Below, piece by piece: positions 49,469 through 57,998 of a stretch of 64,000 bases of DNA. The notes below the pieces were generated by a model that made no database searches, was not told the DNA's origin, and was given only the letters and a program-made list of their open reading frames with translations. How positions within the stretch are numbered: position 1 is the stretch's first letter; each line of letters begins with the position of its first letter. A program made the translations under genes and the position numbers. Source of the stretch: CAVPEV01 sp963703555 (lineage in GTDB: Bacteria; Actinomycetota; Actinomycetes; Actinomycetales; Cellulomonadaceae); contig CAVPEV010000033.1 of NCBI GenBank assembly GCA_963703555.1, positions 1-64,000 on the forward strand, in the 5' to 3' direction.

Positions 49469-50587
49469 TCAGGCCCGCAGCACGCCCGGGTCGTCGGGGG
49501 CCAGCACCTCGAGGATGCGGTTGAGGTCCTGCACCGACGCGAAGTCCACCGACAGCCGTCCGCGGGTCCTTCCCAGGCTCACGCGCACCCGGGTCTCCAG
49601 CCGGTCCGACAGGCGCGCCGCCAGCTCGTCCAGCGCCTCGCTGTGCTGTCCTGCGCGCGGAACCCGGTGCGAGCGCCTGGGTTGCTCCCCGCCGACAGCG
49701 ACGATCTCCTCCACGGCCCGCACCGACAGGCCCTCCGCGACGATGCGCTGAGCAAGCCGCTCCACGCCGTCGGCGTCGGTCAGTCCGAGCAGAGCGCGTG
49801 CGTGCCCGGCGGAGAGCACGCCGGCCGCGACTCGGCGCTGCACCACAGGAGGCAGGCGCAGCAACCGCAGCGTGTTCGAGATCTGTGGCCGCGAGCGGTG
49901 GATGCGCGCCGCCAGCTCCTCGTGTGTGCAGCCGAAGTCGTCGAGGAGCTGCTGGTAGGCCGCCGCTTCCTCCAACGGGTTGAGGTCGGCGCGGTGCAGG
50001 TTCTCCAGCAACGCGTCACGCAGCAGCGCGGAGTCGTCCGTACCGCGCACGATCGCCGGGACGGTGGCCAGGCCCGCCAGCTGGCAGGCTCGCCACCGTC
50101 GCTCGCCCATGATGAGCTCGTAGGCGTCGCCGACGTCGCGGACGACGACCGGCTGGAGGACCCCGACCTCCCGCACGGAGGCGACGAGCTCGTCCATGGC
50201 GTCCTCGTCGAAGACCGTCCTCGGCTGCCGCGGGTTGGGCCGGATCGACCCCACCGGCAGCTCGGCGAACGTGGCTCCCGGGACGGGCAGCAGGCCGCCC
50301 TCATCGGTGGTCGACGCAGCCCAGCTCTGCGCGGCCACGGTGGCAGACCACACCCCCGCCGCCCCGCCGGCGGGGGCAGTGTCGGACCGGTCCACCTGCG
50401 TCGTCGCACGGCCTGCCCCACCAGCCGGCGTGACCACGTCCTGCGTCGCGCCGAGCGGGTCGGGTGCCCCGTCCACCACGGCGGAGCTGGGGAAGAACAC
50501 GTCCACCGGGCGAGGTCGGTCGCCGTCCGGTCCCGACGGGATCAGGGCTCCGAGACCTCGGCCCAGCCCGCGGCGCTTCTCACTCAC
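49469..50587 (-). CDS. parB: Chromosome-partitioning protein ParB
   Basis: ParB binds parS sites and spreads as a CTP-dependent clamp to segregate the origin. The 372-residue protein has the basic start KRRGLGRGLGALIP, a long disordered stretch (about 20-105), then the CTP-binding domain with NPRQPR (118-123) and GERRWRA (161-167), a helix-turn-helix (EELAARIHRSRPQISNTLRLLRL) for parS, and a C-terminal dimerisation domain. The GTG start overlaps the end of parA by eight bases. Its targets are probably the two parS sites at 53.1 and 54.5 kb. Confidence 0.96.
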   Translation of the reverse strand: MSEKRRGLGRGLGALIPSGPDGDRPRPVDVFFPSSAVVDGAPDPLGATQDVVTPAGGAGRATTQVDRSDTAPAGGAAGVWSATVAAQSWAASTTDEGGLLPVPGATFAELPVGSIRPNPRQPRTVFDEDAMDELVASVREVGVLQPVVVRDVGDAYELIMGERRWRACQLAGLATVPAIVRGTDDSALLRDALLENLHRADLNPLEEAAAYQQLLDDFGCTHEELAARIHRSRPQISNTLRLLRLPPVVQRRVAAGVLSAGHARALLGLTDADGVERLAQRIVAEGLSVRAVEEIVAVGGEQPRRSHRVPRAGQHSEALDELAARLSDRLETRVRVSLGRTRGRLSVDFASVQDLNRILEVLAPDDPGVLRA

Positions 50588-51677
50588 CGGTTCTCCTCGT
50601 CATACCCTCGGGGGTCGCCATCGATGCATCCGTGGCCGAATCTGGCTTTCCGGCGGCCCGCGCCGGGGCCCCCGCGAGGCCCCGCTCGGCGAGCTCCCGG
50701 GCCGCCTCGAGGTAGGCCAGCGCCCCGGTCGACCCGGGGTCGTAGGTCATCACCGTCTGCCCGTAGCTCGGCGCCTCGGAGATCCGCACGGACCGGGGCA
50801 CCGTCGTTCGCAGCGTGGTCTGCGGGAAGTGGTCGCGCACCTCCTGAGCCACCTGCTGGGCAAGGTTCGTCCGCGCGTCGTACATGGTCAACAGGATCGT
50901 CGACACGTGCAGCGTCGGGTTGAGATGGGCCTGGACCAGCTGGATCGTCTTGAGCAGCTGGCTGAGACCCTCGAGGGCGTAGTACTCGCACTGGATGGGG
51001 ATCAGCACCTCGCGAGCGACCACGAAGGCGTTCACAGTGAGCAACCCCAGGCTGGGCGGGCAGTCGACGAGCACGTAGTCGATCCGGGGCTGGCCCTCCT
51101 CGTCCCGCTGGGCCAGGTAGGCGTCCAGGGCGGTGCGCAGCCGCATCTCTCGGGCGACCATCGACACGAGCTCGATCTCGGCACCCGACAGGTCGATCGT
51201 CGCCGGCAGGCACCACAGCGTGGGGATGTCCGGACACTGCTGGACGGAGCCCATGATCGGCGCGTCCTCGACGAGCACCTCGTAAATCGACGGGGTTCCC
51301 GCGCGATGCTCCACCCCCAACGCCGTGGAGGCGTTGCCCTGCGGGTCGATGTCCAGCACCAGCACGTTGAGGCCGGCGTGGGCGAGGGCGGCCGCGAGGT
51401 TGACCGCCGTGGTGGTCTTGCCCACGCCCCCCTTCTGGTTGGCGACGGTGATCACCCTGGTCTGCGGCGGACGGGGGAACCGCCGGCCGCGCAGCTCGAT
51501 GCGCCGGCGGGCGTCCTCCTGCAGCTGGGCCATCAATGGGGTGTCAGCACCGGGTTCGGGCAGACTCTGGACCAGGGCCGCACGGCGAGCCTCGTCGTCC
51601 GCGGGCCGCAGCTGCGGAACGACGCCATCCCGGTGCGCACCGGTCGGTCCCGGCACCGCGTCCCACGGTGAGCTCAC
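50580..51677 (-). CDS. parA: Chromosome-partitioning ATPase ParA
   Basis: ParA is a deviant Walker ATPase that moves ParB-bound origins. The 365-residue protein has an N-terminal extension of about 70 residues, then NQKGGVGKTTT (80-90, signature Lys82 and Lys87), LDIDPQGNAS, VLVDCPPSLGLLTVNAF and ISEAPSYGQTV. The GTG at 51677 is the upstream in-frame start. An alternative would be an internal ATG removing much of the extension, but such extensions are normal in actinobacterial ParA. Confidence 0.95.
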   Translation of the reverse strand: MSSPWDAVPGPTGAHRDGVVPQLRPADDEARRAALVQSLPEPGADTPLMAQLQEDARRRIELRGRRFPRPPQTRVITVANQKGGVGKTTTAVNLAAALAHAGLNVLVLDIDPQGNASTALGVEHRAGTPSIYEVLVEDAPIMGSVQQCPDIPTLWCLPATIDLSGAEIELVSMVAREMRLRTALDAYLAQRDEEGQPRIDYVLVDCPPSLGLLTVNAFVVAREVLIPIQCEYYALEGLSQLLKTIQLVQAHLNPTLHVSTILLTMYDARTNLAQQVAQEVRDHFPQTTLRTTVPRSVRISEAPSYGQTVMTYDPGSTGALAYLEAARELAERGLAGAPARAAGKPDSATDASMATPEGMTRRTGE

Positions 51678-51938
51678 GCGTGCATGCTCCTCTCGGCGCC
51701 ACCGTCGTGGTCCTCGACGCCCCGCCGTCCTGTCGACCAGGTCTGATCAGCGAGCCTGTGGGCGGTCCGGTCGCCCACCCGGCCCCGCGCCCACCGGCCC
51801 GGGTCGGGCCGTCCGGGTGATCCTCTCATTCTCCCGCAGCAATCTCGGGCCGCGACGATCCGAGAGTGCCGCGGCGTGGCGGTGGCGGCGACCGCAACCG
51901 GCCACCGACGGTGTCGCATGTACCGCCCGCAGATGCCG

Positions 51939-52697
51939 TCAGCGCCGCTCGGTTCGGCGCTTCCACACCCGGACGACGGTTGTCTCTTCGGCGCCGGCCA
52001 TCGCTCGCACGTGCACGATCTGCGCAGGTGTCCCCCCGAGCCGTCTGCCCAGCGCGGCCGCAGCGGCCACCTCGGCCTGGGCCCTGCCCCCCTTGACCGC
52101 GAGCAGCACACCGCCGGGTTCGACGAGTGGGAGGGTCCACCGGTACAGGGTCCCCAGTGGTGCGACCGCCCGCGCCGTCACGGTTCCGGCGTGCAGGCGG
52201 CCGTGCTGCTGGTCTGCGCGGTCCCGCAGGACGACGACGTTCGTCAGCCCGAGCGCGCCGATGACATCCAACAGCCAGTCGGTCCGGCGCTTCATGGGCT
52301 CGAGGAGAACAACCTGCAGATCCGGTCGCATCGCCGCCACGACGATCCCCGGGAGGCCGGCCCCCGACCCGACGTCGACCACTCGCCCGGCCTCGGGCAG
52401 CAGCGGCACCACGGCTGCGCAGTTCAGCAGGTGACGCTCCCACAGGCGTGCGACTTCTCGCGGCCCGACCAGGCCACGCACCACCCCGTCCGTGGCCAGC
52501 ATCCGGTGGTAGCCCGCGATGGCGGGCCACGCCTGACCGAACAGGTCGACCAGGCGCGGATCGCCCCGCCATGGGTCCTGGTCCGCCATCGGTCCGGGGT
52601 CGCCCGCGCCAGGTACCCCGCCGGGCTCGGCCGTGTCCGGCGCGGGAGTCCGGTTCCCCGCCTCGCTCGACCGTGACCGTGCATCCTCCTGCGGCAC
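51939..52697 (-). CDS. rsmG: 16S rRNA (guanine527-N7)-methyltransferase RsmG
   Basis: RsmG (GidB) methylates G527 of 16S rRNA; its loss gives low-level streptomycin resistance. The 252-residue protein has FGQAWPAIAGYHRMLATDGVVRGLVGPREVARLWERHLLNCAAV, the SAM loop VVDVGSGAGLPGIVVA, VLLEPMKRRTDWL, and ARAVAPLGTLYRW. The GTG at 52697 is chosen because GGAGG lies eight bases before it, while the GTG at 52706 overlaps that site. The first 40 residues are disordered. Unusually, it is separated from jag by 1.9 kb. Confidence 0.93.
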   Translation of the reverse strand: MPQEDARSRSSEAGNRTPAPDTAEPGGVPGAGDPGPMADQDPWRGDPRLVDLFGQAWPAIAGYHRMLATDGVVRGLVGPREVARLWERHLLNCAAVVPLLPEAGRVVDVGSGAGLPGIVVAAMRPDLQVVLLEPMKRRTDWLLDVIGALGLTNVVVLRDRADQQHGRLHAGTVTARAVAPLGTLYRWTLPLVEPGGVLLAVKGGRAQAEVAAAAALGRRLGGTPAQIVHVRAMAGAEETTVVRVWKRRTERR

Positions 52698-53096
52698 GGC
52701 GATCACCTCCTACCGCCTCGGTCGACCTGGTCGGTGTCCGCGACACCCGCGGGCGACGCAGCACTGCCGTCCATCCGTGGCGCGCCGGACCCCGCGGCCT
52801 CCGGCTGAGCCGGTCCGCGGGCACAAGCGCACCGACACCATGCCGAATGGCCCGTGCCCGCACAGTCTCCCGGCATTGCGGCTGCCGACAAAGTCGCGCT
52901 GGCGTCCGTCTGCACGGCCGCTCACCGAACCACCCCCGCGCCGTCGCCGAGCCTGGCCCCTCCGGGCGGCGGTCGGGCCGGCGTCGGCAGGCGGGTGCGC
53001 GATGCCACCATCGACGCCACAGAACGTCCGTGGGCTGCACCGTCGGACCGACGTCATGCCTGAGGCGATCAGCCGGGGAGCGGGTCAGGGGCCGTG

Positions 53097-53110
53097 GTTT
53101 CACGTGAAAC
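53097..53110. promoter_or_regulatory. parS site 1
   Basis: GTTTCACGTGAAAC is the palindromic core of the ParB binding site. With its flanks it reads GGTTTCACGTGAAACC, two bases off the 16-bp consensus TGTTTCACGTGAAACA. It lies about 2.5 kb from parB and 4.9 kb from dnaA. Confidence 0.92.
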
Positions 53111-54497
53111 CGAGACGGGCGGCAGGCCGTGCAGCGGCGGTGCGGCCCGGTGTCCGCGTCCAACCGATTGATCAGGCCCGGTCCTGCGACGACCTCGCCC
53201 CGGGCGGTGCCCGAGGCGGCCTCGGCTTCGACCGACGCTCTGGCTCCCTCGTCGTCCGTCGTCGCCCTCGCGTACCGTCACCTGCCTCGCCCGACCGGAT
53301 GTCCCGGCCGGCTCGGACCGGGGGCCCGATGCTCGACCGTCGCGCCGGCGGAACCAACGCCGGGCCGGTGGCCTTTCCAGCCTGCCGCAGCGCCAGCACC
53401 ACACCCCGAGACCGGCCTCCGCGCCAAGGGGTGCACGCACGTGTCCGCCGCGCGGGACCGAGGGGCATTCGACAGGCACTCGAGGGGCATGGTTCGCCAT
53501 CGCCCCCGTGCGCCCCTGGCACGGGCAGCGCCTCGGATGCGGCACAAGACCAGGCCGCGACACCTGCTCCAGGTGGACGCGCGCGGCGTCCACGGTGCGC
53601 GCCATGCGCGCCATGCACGCCGTGCACGCAACCGCCGCCGCCGGCGCGCGGGGGGGCGGATCGATGTGCTGGGTGGCTGGGCTCCGCGGCAGGGCGACGC
53701 CCCCATCCATGTGCCAGCGGGGCCCGGCCCCGGCCGGGTGTACACCCTATCAGCGCGGACCCCACACCTGTGCGCTTGCCCGGCCTGGTAGCGGGTCTGC
53801 TGGTAGAGCGCGGCCCGTGTGCCCCACACCCATGTGCTTGCCAGGCCTGGACTGCGCCCGCGGCGCTCGTGTCCGGACCTCGGCCGGGACCGACGAGGGC
53901 TGGCGGCGTCACGTGCAGCACTTCCGCAGCGCCCCGCAGCGCAGCGAGCCGGGCGCTGATCAGCACCCTCGGTGACATCCAGGGTCCAGCACACGGGCCG
54001 GCCCCGGCATCGCCGGCCCCACGTCACCGCCCAGCACCCCACCCACCTGGGTACCAGGGCTGCGACGCGAGCACGGGTGGTTGCCCGCATGGACGGTCCT
54101 CGTGCACTGTCGGTCCCAGCGGGACGAGCGAGTGCGGATGACCGTGAACGCTTCCGCGGGACCCGTCCACCGGCAGCCGAGCCTCCAGTTGCCCGTCGCC
54201 CGGCTCACGACGACGTCGACGCACGCCACGCGCCAGGACGCGCGGTCGTCGCGTGTATCGCAGACACCGGGCCCGTGTCTGCCGTTCCGGACTACACCGG
54301 CGCGCATCGCGACAGCGGGCGAGGTCGACGCCTGCTGGGATGTCTGCGCACACCCACTGCACGGGCCAGCTGTGCCGCAGACCGTGCGGCCGCCCGGAGC
54401 ACCTGCTGCGACCGGCACCCTGCGCGCCGCATCGGGCTGCGGCAGCCGGCACACCACCCACCCGATCCCTGATCTGGCTTCGCCCGTGTCGGGGCGT

Positions 54498-54511
54498 GTT
54501 TCACGTGAAAC
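54498..54511. promoter_or_regulatory. parS site 2
   Basis: GTTTCACGTGAAAC again; with flanks TGTTTCACGTGAAACG, one base off the 16-bp consensus. It is 1.4 kb from the first site and just downstream of the jag stop. Confidence 0.93.
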
Positions 54512-54646
54512 GCCGTGCTGCGGGCCGCCCGCAGCACATCACTGCGAGGCGCCGTGACCAGCGCCTGCCCCCCGGCGCCTCGCTGCCACAGCGCCCGCAG
54601 GGACCCCCGGTCCTGCGCCCGGCCGCACGACGCTCCCCGTGAAGTC

Positions 54647-55162
54647 CTACTCGACCGCCGGGTGCACCACGACGTGACGATCAGGCTCTGTGCCAGACGA
54701 GTCGCTCACCAGCCCGGCGGCAGCCACCGTGTCGTGCACCACCTTGCGCTCGAAGGCATTCATCGGCTCCAGCGCCAGCGGCCGCCCCGACGCGCGCACG
54801 GTCTCGATCGCCGAGGAAGCCACGCTCTGCAGCTCCACCCGCCGGTGGGCACGGAAGCCTGCGACGTCGAGCATGAGCCGGCTGCGCTCGCCGGTCCGTT
54901 CCTGCACCGCCAACCTCGTCAGCTCCTGCAGTGCCTCCAGCGCCTCGCCGTCGCGGCCCGCCAGCCGAGCCAGGCCCGGACCGCCGTCCTCGCCAGGCAC
55001 TATCTCCACGGCGGCCCGGCCGTGATCGACGTCGATCTCGATGTCTCCGTCGATGTCGGCGATGTCCAGCAGCTCTTCAAGGAAGTCCGCAGCGATGTCG
55101 CCCTCCTCCTCCAGCCTGGGTGTGGGATCAACGACGGGGGATGAGTCGTCCGCGGTGGTCAT
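54647..55162 (-). CDS. jag: Jag/KhpB family RNA-binding protein (KH-R3H)
   Basis: The 171-residue protein has an acidic start, a KH-like part (GDIAADFLEELLDIADIDGDIEIDV, IVPGEDGGPGLARLAGRDGEALEALQELTRLAV) and an R3H domain (APRPLALEPMNAFERKVVHDTVAAA type; here RPLALEPMNAFERKVVHD). Homologues bind RNA and affect cell wall growth and division. The ATG at 55162 has AGGAG upstream; the longer open frame is a shadow over yidC. It follows yidC in the usual rpmH-rnpA-yidD-yidC-jag order. Confidence 0.92.
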   Translation of the reverse strand: MTTADDSSPVVDPTPRLEEEGDIAADFLEELLDIADIDGDIEIDVDHGRAAVEIVPGEDGGPGLARLAGRDGEALEALQELTRLAVQERTGERSRLMLDVAGFRAHRRVELQSVASSAIETVRASGRPLALEPMNAFERKVVHDTVAAAGLVSDSSGTEPDRHVVVHPAVE

Positions 55163-55202
55163 CACTGCTCCTTGCCTCGATCGCATCGCGCTGGTCGGTC
55201 CG

Positions 55203-56714
55203 TCACTCTGCGGGCCGAGTCTCCGGCAGGTCGCTGCCCCGGCCGGCGTCGGTCGCGTCGCCCGCGGGACGCGACGAACCGTCGGCGACCGCATCGCGCG
55301 GCGCCGCGGCGCCGCCGCGGTCGGCACCACCCTGCTGTCGGGCCGAGCGACCCGGCTCGTGCCGCGCCTCCTCGGGGTTCGCCGTCGGCGGCGACTGCAC
55401 CGCCGACGAGTCCTTCCCGACCGCGCCCGCCGGCCGGTGCGCCGGCGCCACAGGACGGCGCTCTCCACCACGACCCTTCCCGGTTGTCCGCGACCCCGAC
55501 GACGACGTTCCTGCTCCGCGAGCCGCACCAGGCTTCCCGCCCGGTGTCCCGCTCGATGGCTGCCCTGGGGAACTCTTGGCCGCGCCCCCCGCGCCGGCCG
55601 CGCCGGCCGAGCGGGTCCCGGCGGGCCCGGCAGGACGCTTGCCCGCGGCCGCCTGCCGAGCAGACCCGCTCCCGGCGCCCCCGTCGGTCCCGGACCTTTC
55701 GGTTGCGCCCCCGGTGCGCTTCGCCACGGGTGCACCACCCGCCGGTCCAGTCCGCTGCCGGTCCTTGCGCTTCGGCTGCTCCCGCTGCCCACGGGGGCGC
55801 TCCTCCTCGAGGACCAGCGGCGCCCCCGCCGCGCCGGCCTGCTGCTCACCGCGACCTTGTCGCGCGCGGCGGGCCTTGAGCGCCGCCTCGGCGGCCGAGC
55901 CGGGCGTCGGCATTCGCCGGATGACGACGAACTGCTGACCCATGGACCACAGGTTGGTCGTCGTCCAGTAGATGAGTACGCCGATCGGGAAGTTCACGCC
56001 AGAGAACGCGAAGATCAACGGCATCGCGTACAGCAACACCTTCTGCTGCTGAGCCATGGGGCCCTCGAGAGCCGACGGCGGCAGGTTCTTCATGGTCAGT
56101 TGACGTTGCGTGGTGAACGTCGTCAGTGTCATTGCGACGATCAACAGGATCGTGACGATCCGAATGTTCGTGTTGCTCGAGGACATGAAGGTGCCGGACA
56201 GTGGGGCGCCGAACAGGGTGGCTTGCTGAGCCTGCTCGGCGAGCTGCTGGGTGAGTGGACCGATCCTCTCCCGCGGGTTGTCCGCGTTCGGGTAGACGCC
56301 CCCGGACAGCTGTGGCAGCGAGTTCAGCACGCGGAACAGGGCGAAGAAGATCGGCGACTGGAGCAGCGCGGGCAAGCACGAGGAGAACGGGTTCGTGCCG
56401 TGCTTGCGGTACAGCTCCATCGTCTCCCGGCTCAACGCCTCCCGCGACGCCGGGTCCGACTTTCCCTTGTACTTCTTCTGGATCGCCTGCATCTCCGGCG
56501 CCAGGATCTGCATGCCGCGCGACGCACGGATCTGCCGGACGAACAACGGGATCAGAGCGATGCGAATGACCACGACGAGCGCAACGATCGCCAGGGACCA
56601 TGCCGCCCCACCCGCCGGATCGAGCCCGAGCCTGGTCAACAGCGTGTGGAACTGGACCATGATCCAGGCCACCGCCACCATGATCGGCCACAGCAGGCCG
56701 TCGAACCACGACAT
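55203..56714 (-). CDS. yidC: Membrane protein insertase YidC
   Basis: YidC inserts and folds membrane proteins with or without SecYEG. The 503-residue protein starts with a short N-terminus and helix (LLWPIMVAVAWIMVQFHTLL), has the conserved Arg in VVVIRIALIPLFVRQ, the long cytoplasmic hairpin (IQKKYKGKSDPASREALSRETMELYRKHGTNP), and later helices including VLLYAMPLIFAFSGVNFPIGVLIYWTTTNL. Its final 200 or so residues are a low-complexity tail rich in Gly, Ala, Arg, Pro and Ser. Actinobacterial YidC proteins often have basic tails, but this one is long. The ATG at 56714 follows a GAGG-type site. Confidence 0.94.
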   Translation of the reverse strand: MSWFDGLLWPIMVAVAWIMVQFHTLLTRLGLDPAGGAAWSLAIVALVVVIRIALIPLFVRQIRASRGMQILAPEMQAIQKKYKGKSDPASREALSRETMELYRKHGTNPFSSCLPALLQSPIFFALFRVLNSLPQLSGGVYPNADNPRERIGPLTQQLAEQAQQATLFGAPLSGTFMSSSNTNIRIVTILLIVAMTLTTFTTQRQLTMKNLPPSALEGPMAQQQKVLLYAMPLIFAFSGVNFPIGVLIYWTTTNLWSMGQQFVVIRRMPTPGSAAEAALKARRARQGRGEQQAGAAGAPLVLEEERPRGQREQPKRKDRQRTGPAGGAPVAKRTGGATERSGTDGGAGSGSARQAAAGKRPAGPAGTRSAGAAGAGGAAKSSPGQPSSGTPGGKPGAARGAGTSSSGSRTTGKGRGGERRPVAPAHRPAGAVGKDSSAVQSPPTANPEEARHEPGRSARQQGGADRGGAAAPRDAVADGSSRPAGDATDAGRGSDLPETRPAE

Positions 56715-56738
56715 CTCGCAGGGGCTCCTCGGTAGGGG

Positions 56739-57053
56739 TCAGGAAGCGGCCGGCAGGCCGACGTGTCGATGGGTCCGCTCACGGGCGGGCGGCACGTCAT
56801 CGACGCCGCCCGCGCTCCACGGGTTGCAGCGCAGCAGCCGCCAGGTGGCCAGCGCCGAACCCCGGACGACCCCGTGCCTGGTGATCGCCACGACCGCGTA
56901 CTGCGAGCAGGACGGGTAGTAGCGGCAGGTGGGCGGTCGCATCGGCGAGACCAGGTGCTGGTACACCCACAGCACACCCAGCAGCGCCCGACGGGGGAGC
57001 GCCACCGCGGCGACGGCGGTCCGCCGCAGGCGATCGTTCGATGTGTCGGTCAT
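56739..57053 (-). CDS. yidD: Membrane protein insertion efficiency factor YidD
   Basis: YidD is a small membrane-associated protein that aids YidC-dependent insertion. The 104-residue protein has the family core VYQHLVSPMRPPTCRYYPSCSQYAVVAITRHGVVRGSALATWRLLRCNPWSAGGVDDVP with the conserved Cys residues. The ATG overlaps the rnpA stop in ATGA. Confidence 0.95.
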   Translation of the reverse strand: MTDTSNDRLRRTAVAAVALPRRALLGVLWVYQHLVSPMRPPTCRYYPSCSQYAVVAITRHGVVRGSALATWRLLRCNPWSAGGVDDVPPARERTHRHVGLPAAS

Positions 57054-57406
57054 CCCCGGTCCCTCCTGCGCCGCAACGCGGCGCCCAGCGCGCCGTCCAG
57101 GTCCGATCCCAACGCCTCGAAGTCTTCGTCGGCCGCCGGGGGAAGAGCCCGCACGACGACCATCGCATCCGGCGGCACCATCGCCAAACGCCGAGCCAGC
57201 AGGGCCCGCAGCCGCCGCTTCACCGTGTTGCGCACGACAGCCGTCCCGACGGCCTTCGACACGACGATGCCGACCACCGGACCTGGTCCGGGGTCGGCTC
57301 GTGTCGCGGCGTGCACCACCAGGGTCGCCCGCCCCGCACGTGCGCCGTGCCGGACCGACTCCACGAAGTCCGCCGACCGGCGCATCCGGTGCGCAGCAGG
57401 CAGCAC
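57050..57406 (-). CDS. rnpA: Ribonuclease P protein component
   Basis: RnpA assists the catalytic RNA in 5' tRNA processing. The 118-residue basic protein starts HRMRRSADFVESVRHGARAGRATLVVH and has the RNR signature VVRNTVKRRLRALL. The GTG at 57406 lies 10 bases after the rpmH stop. The RNA subunit is not in this window. Confidence 0.95.
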   Translation of the reverse strand: MLPAAHRMRRSADFVESVRHGARAGRATLVVHAATRADPGPGPVVGIVVSKAVGTAVVRNTVKRRLRALLARRLAMVPPDAMVVVRALPPAADEDFEALGSDLDGALGAALRRRRDRG

Positions 57407-57416
57407 CGGCGCCGCT

Positions 57417-57554
57417 TCAGACCGTCAGCTCGGCGCGGCCCTTGCGCCGACGCGAGGAGAGGATGGCGCGGCCGGCGCGGGTCCGCATGCGCAGACGGAA
57501 GCCGTGCGTCTTGGCCCGACGTCGGTTGTTCGGCTGGAAGGTGCGCTTGGTCAC
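57417..57554 (-). CDS. rpmH: 50S ribosomal protein bL34
   Basis: The 45-residue basic protein reads MTKRTFQPNNRRRAKTHG at the start, continues with FRLRMRTRAGRAILSSRRRKGR and ends AELTV, a perfect bL34 pattern. The GTG at 57554 follows GGAGAG at five bases. It is the first gene of the leftward rpmH-rnpA-yidD-yidC-jag group, divergent from dnaA. Confidence 0.97.
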   Translation of the reverse strand: MTKRTFQPNNRRRAKTHGFRLRMRTRAGRAILSSRRRKGRAELTV

Positions 57555-57689
57555 GAGTCTCTCCAGAGGTTCCAGGGCAGACCGCACACGGAGCCACGGT
57601 CAGGTTCGTCGGCGCCGGCGACGCCACCCCGGGTACGGCGCAGTCGGCCGCGCCATGACGTGGTAGAGGGGCCGCCAACAGGCTGGGCC

Positions 57690-57719
57690 ACGGTACGCCG
57701 GAATGTGGGAGAGGGTCAA
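57690..57719 (-). promoter_or_regulatory. rpmH promoter
   Basis: On the minus strand TTGACC (57719-57714) and TACCGT (57695-57690) are 18 bases apart, a near-consensus housekeeping promoter facing rpmH. The expected leader is about 130 bases. Confidence 0.7.
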
Positions 57720-57815
57720 ACGACACCCTCTCGCTGTGGCGACCGCCTCCCGGACGTCGCCGATCCGGTCGCGGATATCACCCGTACGAACCCTGTCCCC
57801 GCCTCCGTGGCCCGC

Positions 57816-57947
57816 TAGCATCGAACTTCTTCGCACCGCAGTCCGTCCGCGATAGGGATGGTCGAGCGACGCTCGCGACAACGACCCCGGCGTCGCGGCC
57901 GTGTTGCGCCCCCGTGTGCGCATGGATGTGGACAACTGTGTGGACAG
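57816..57947 (+). promoter_or_regulatory. dnaA upstream region: -10 element and DnaA boxes
   Basis: TAGCAT at 57816-57821 is a rightward -10 candidate. Downstream lie TGTGGACAA at 57927-57935 (complement of a perfect TTGTCCACA DnaA box) and TGTGGACAG at 57939-57947, between promoter and dnaA start. DnaA binding here would repress its own gene. The remaining gap between rpmH and dnaA holds no other recognisable feature. Confidence 0.65.
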
Positions 57948-57998
57948 CCGACACAGTGGCACACTCGATCACAGGTTCCGAGGGCAGCGAGGTAGGAA

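Larger units (their letters stand above)
52698..54646. other. Gene-free region carrying two parS sites
   Basis: This 1.95-kb stretch splits the usually compact jag-rsmG pair. Open frames exist on both strands, but all have odd composition rich in Pro, Arg, Ser, Cys and Thr and no recognisable motif. It contains parS at 53097-53110 and 54498-54511, imperfect repeats of about 29 bases around 53760-53788 and 53822-53850 sharing CCCCACAC and GGCCTGG, and a CpG-rich run of GCGCGCCATGCGCGCCATGC type near 53598. Decayed genes may lie within it, but none is identifiable by eye. Confidence 0.6.

Noticed and set aside
52633..54141. Open frame of about 500 codons across the parS region
   Set aside because: Composition is rich in Pro, Arg, Ser and Cys with no motif, and it runs through parS site 1 and rsmG in antisense.
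53097..54511. Two CACGTG palindromes as restriction or regulator sites
   Set aside because: The extended GTTTCACGTGAAAC core and the nearby parAB genes identify them as parS.
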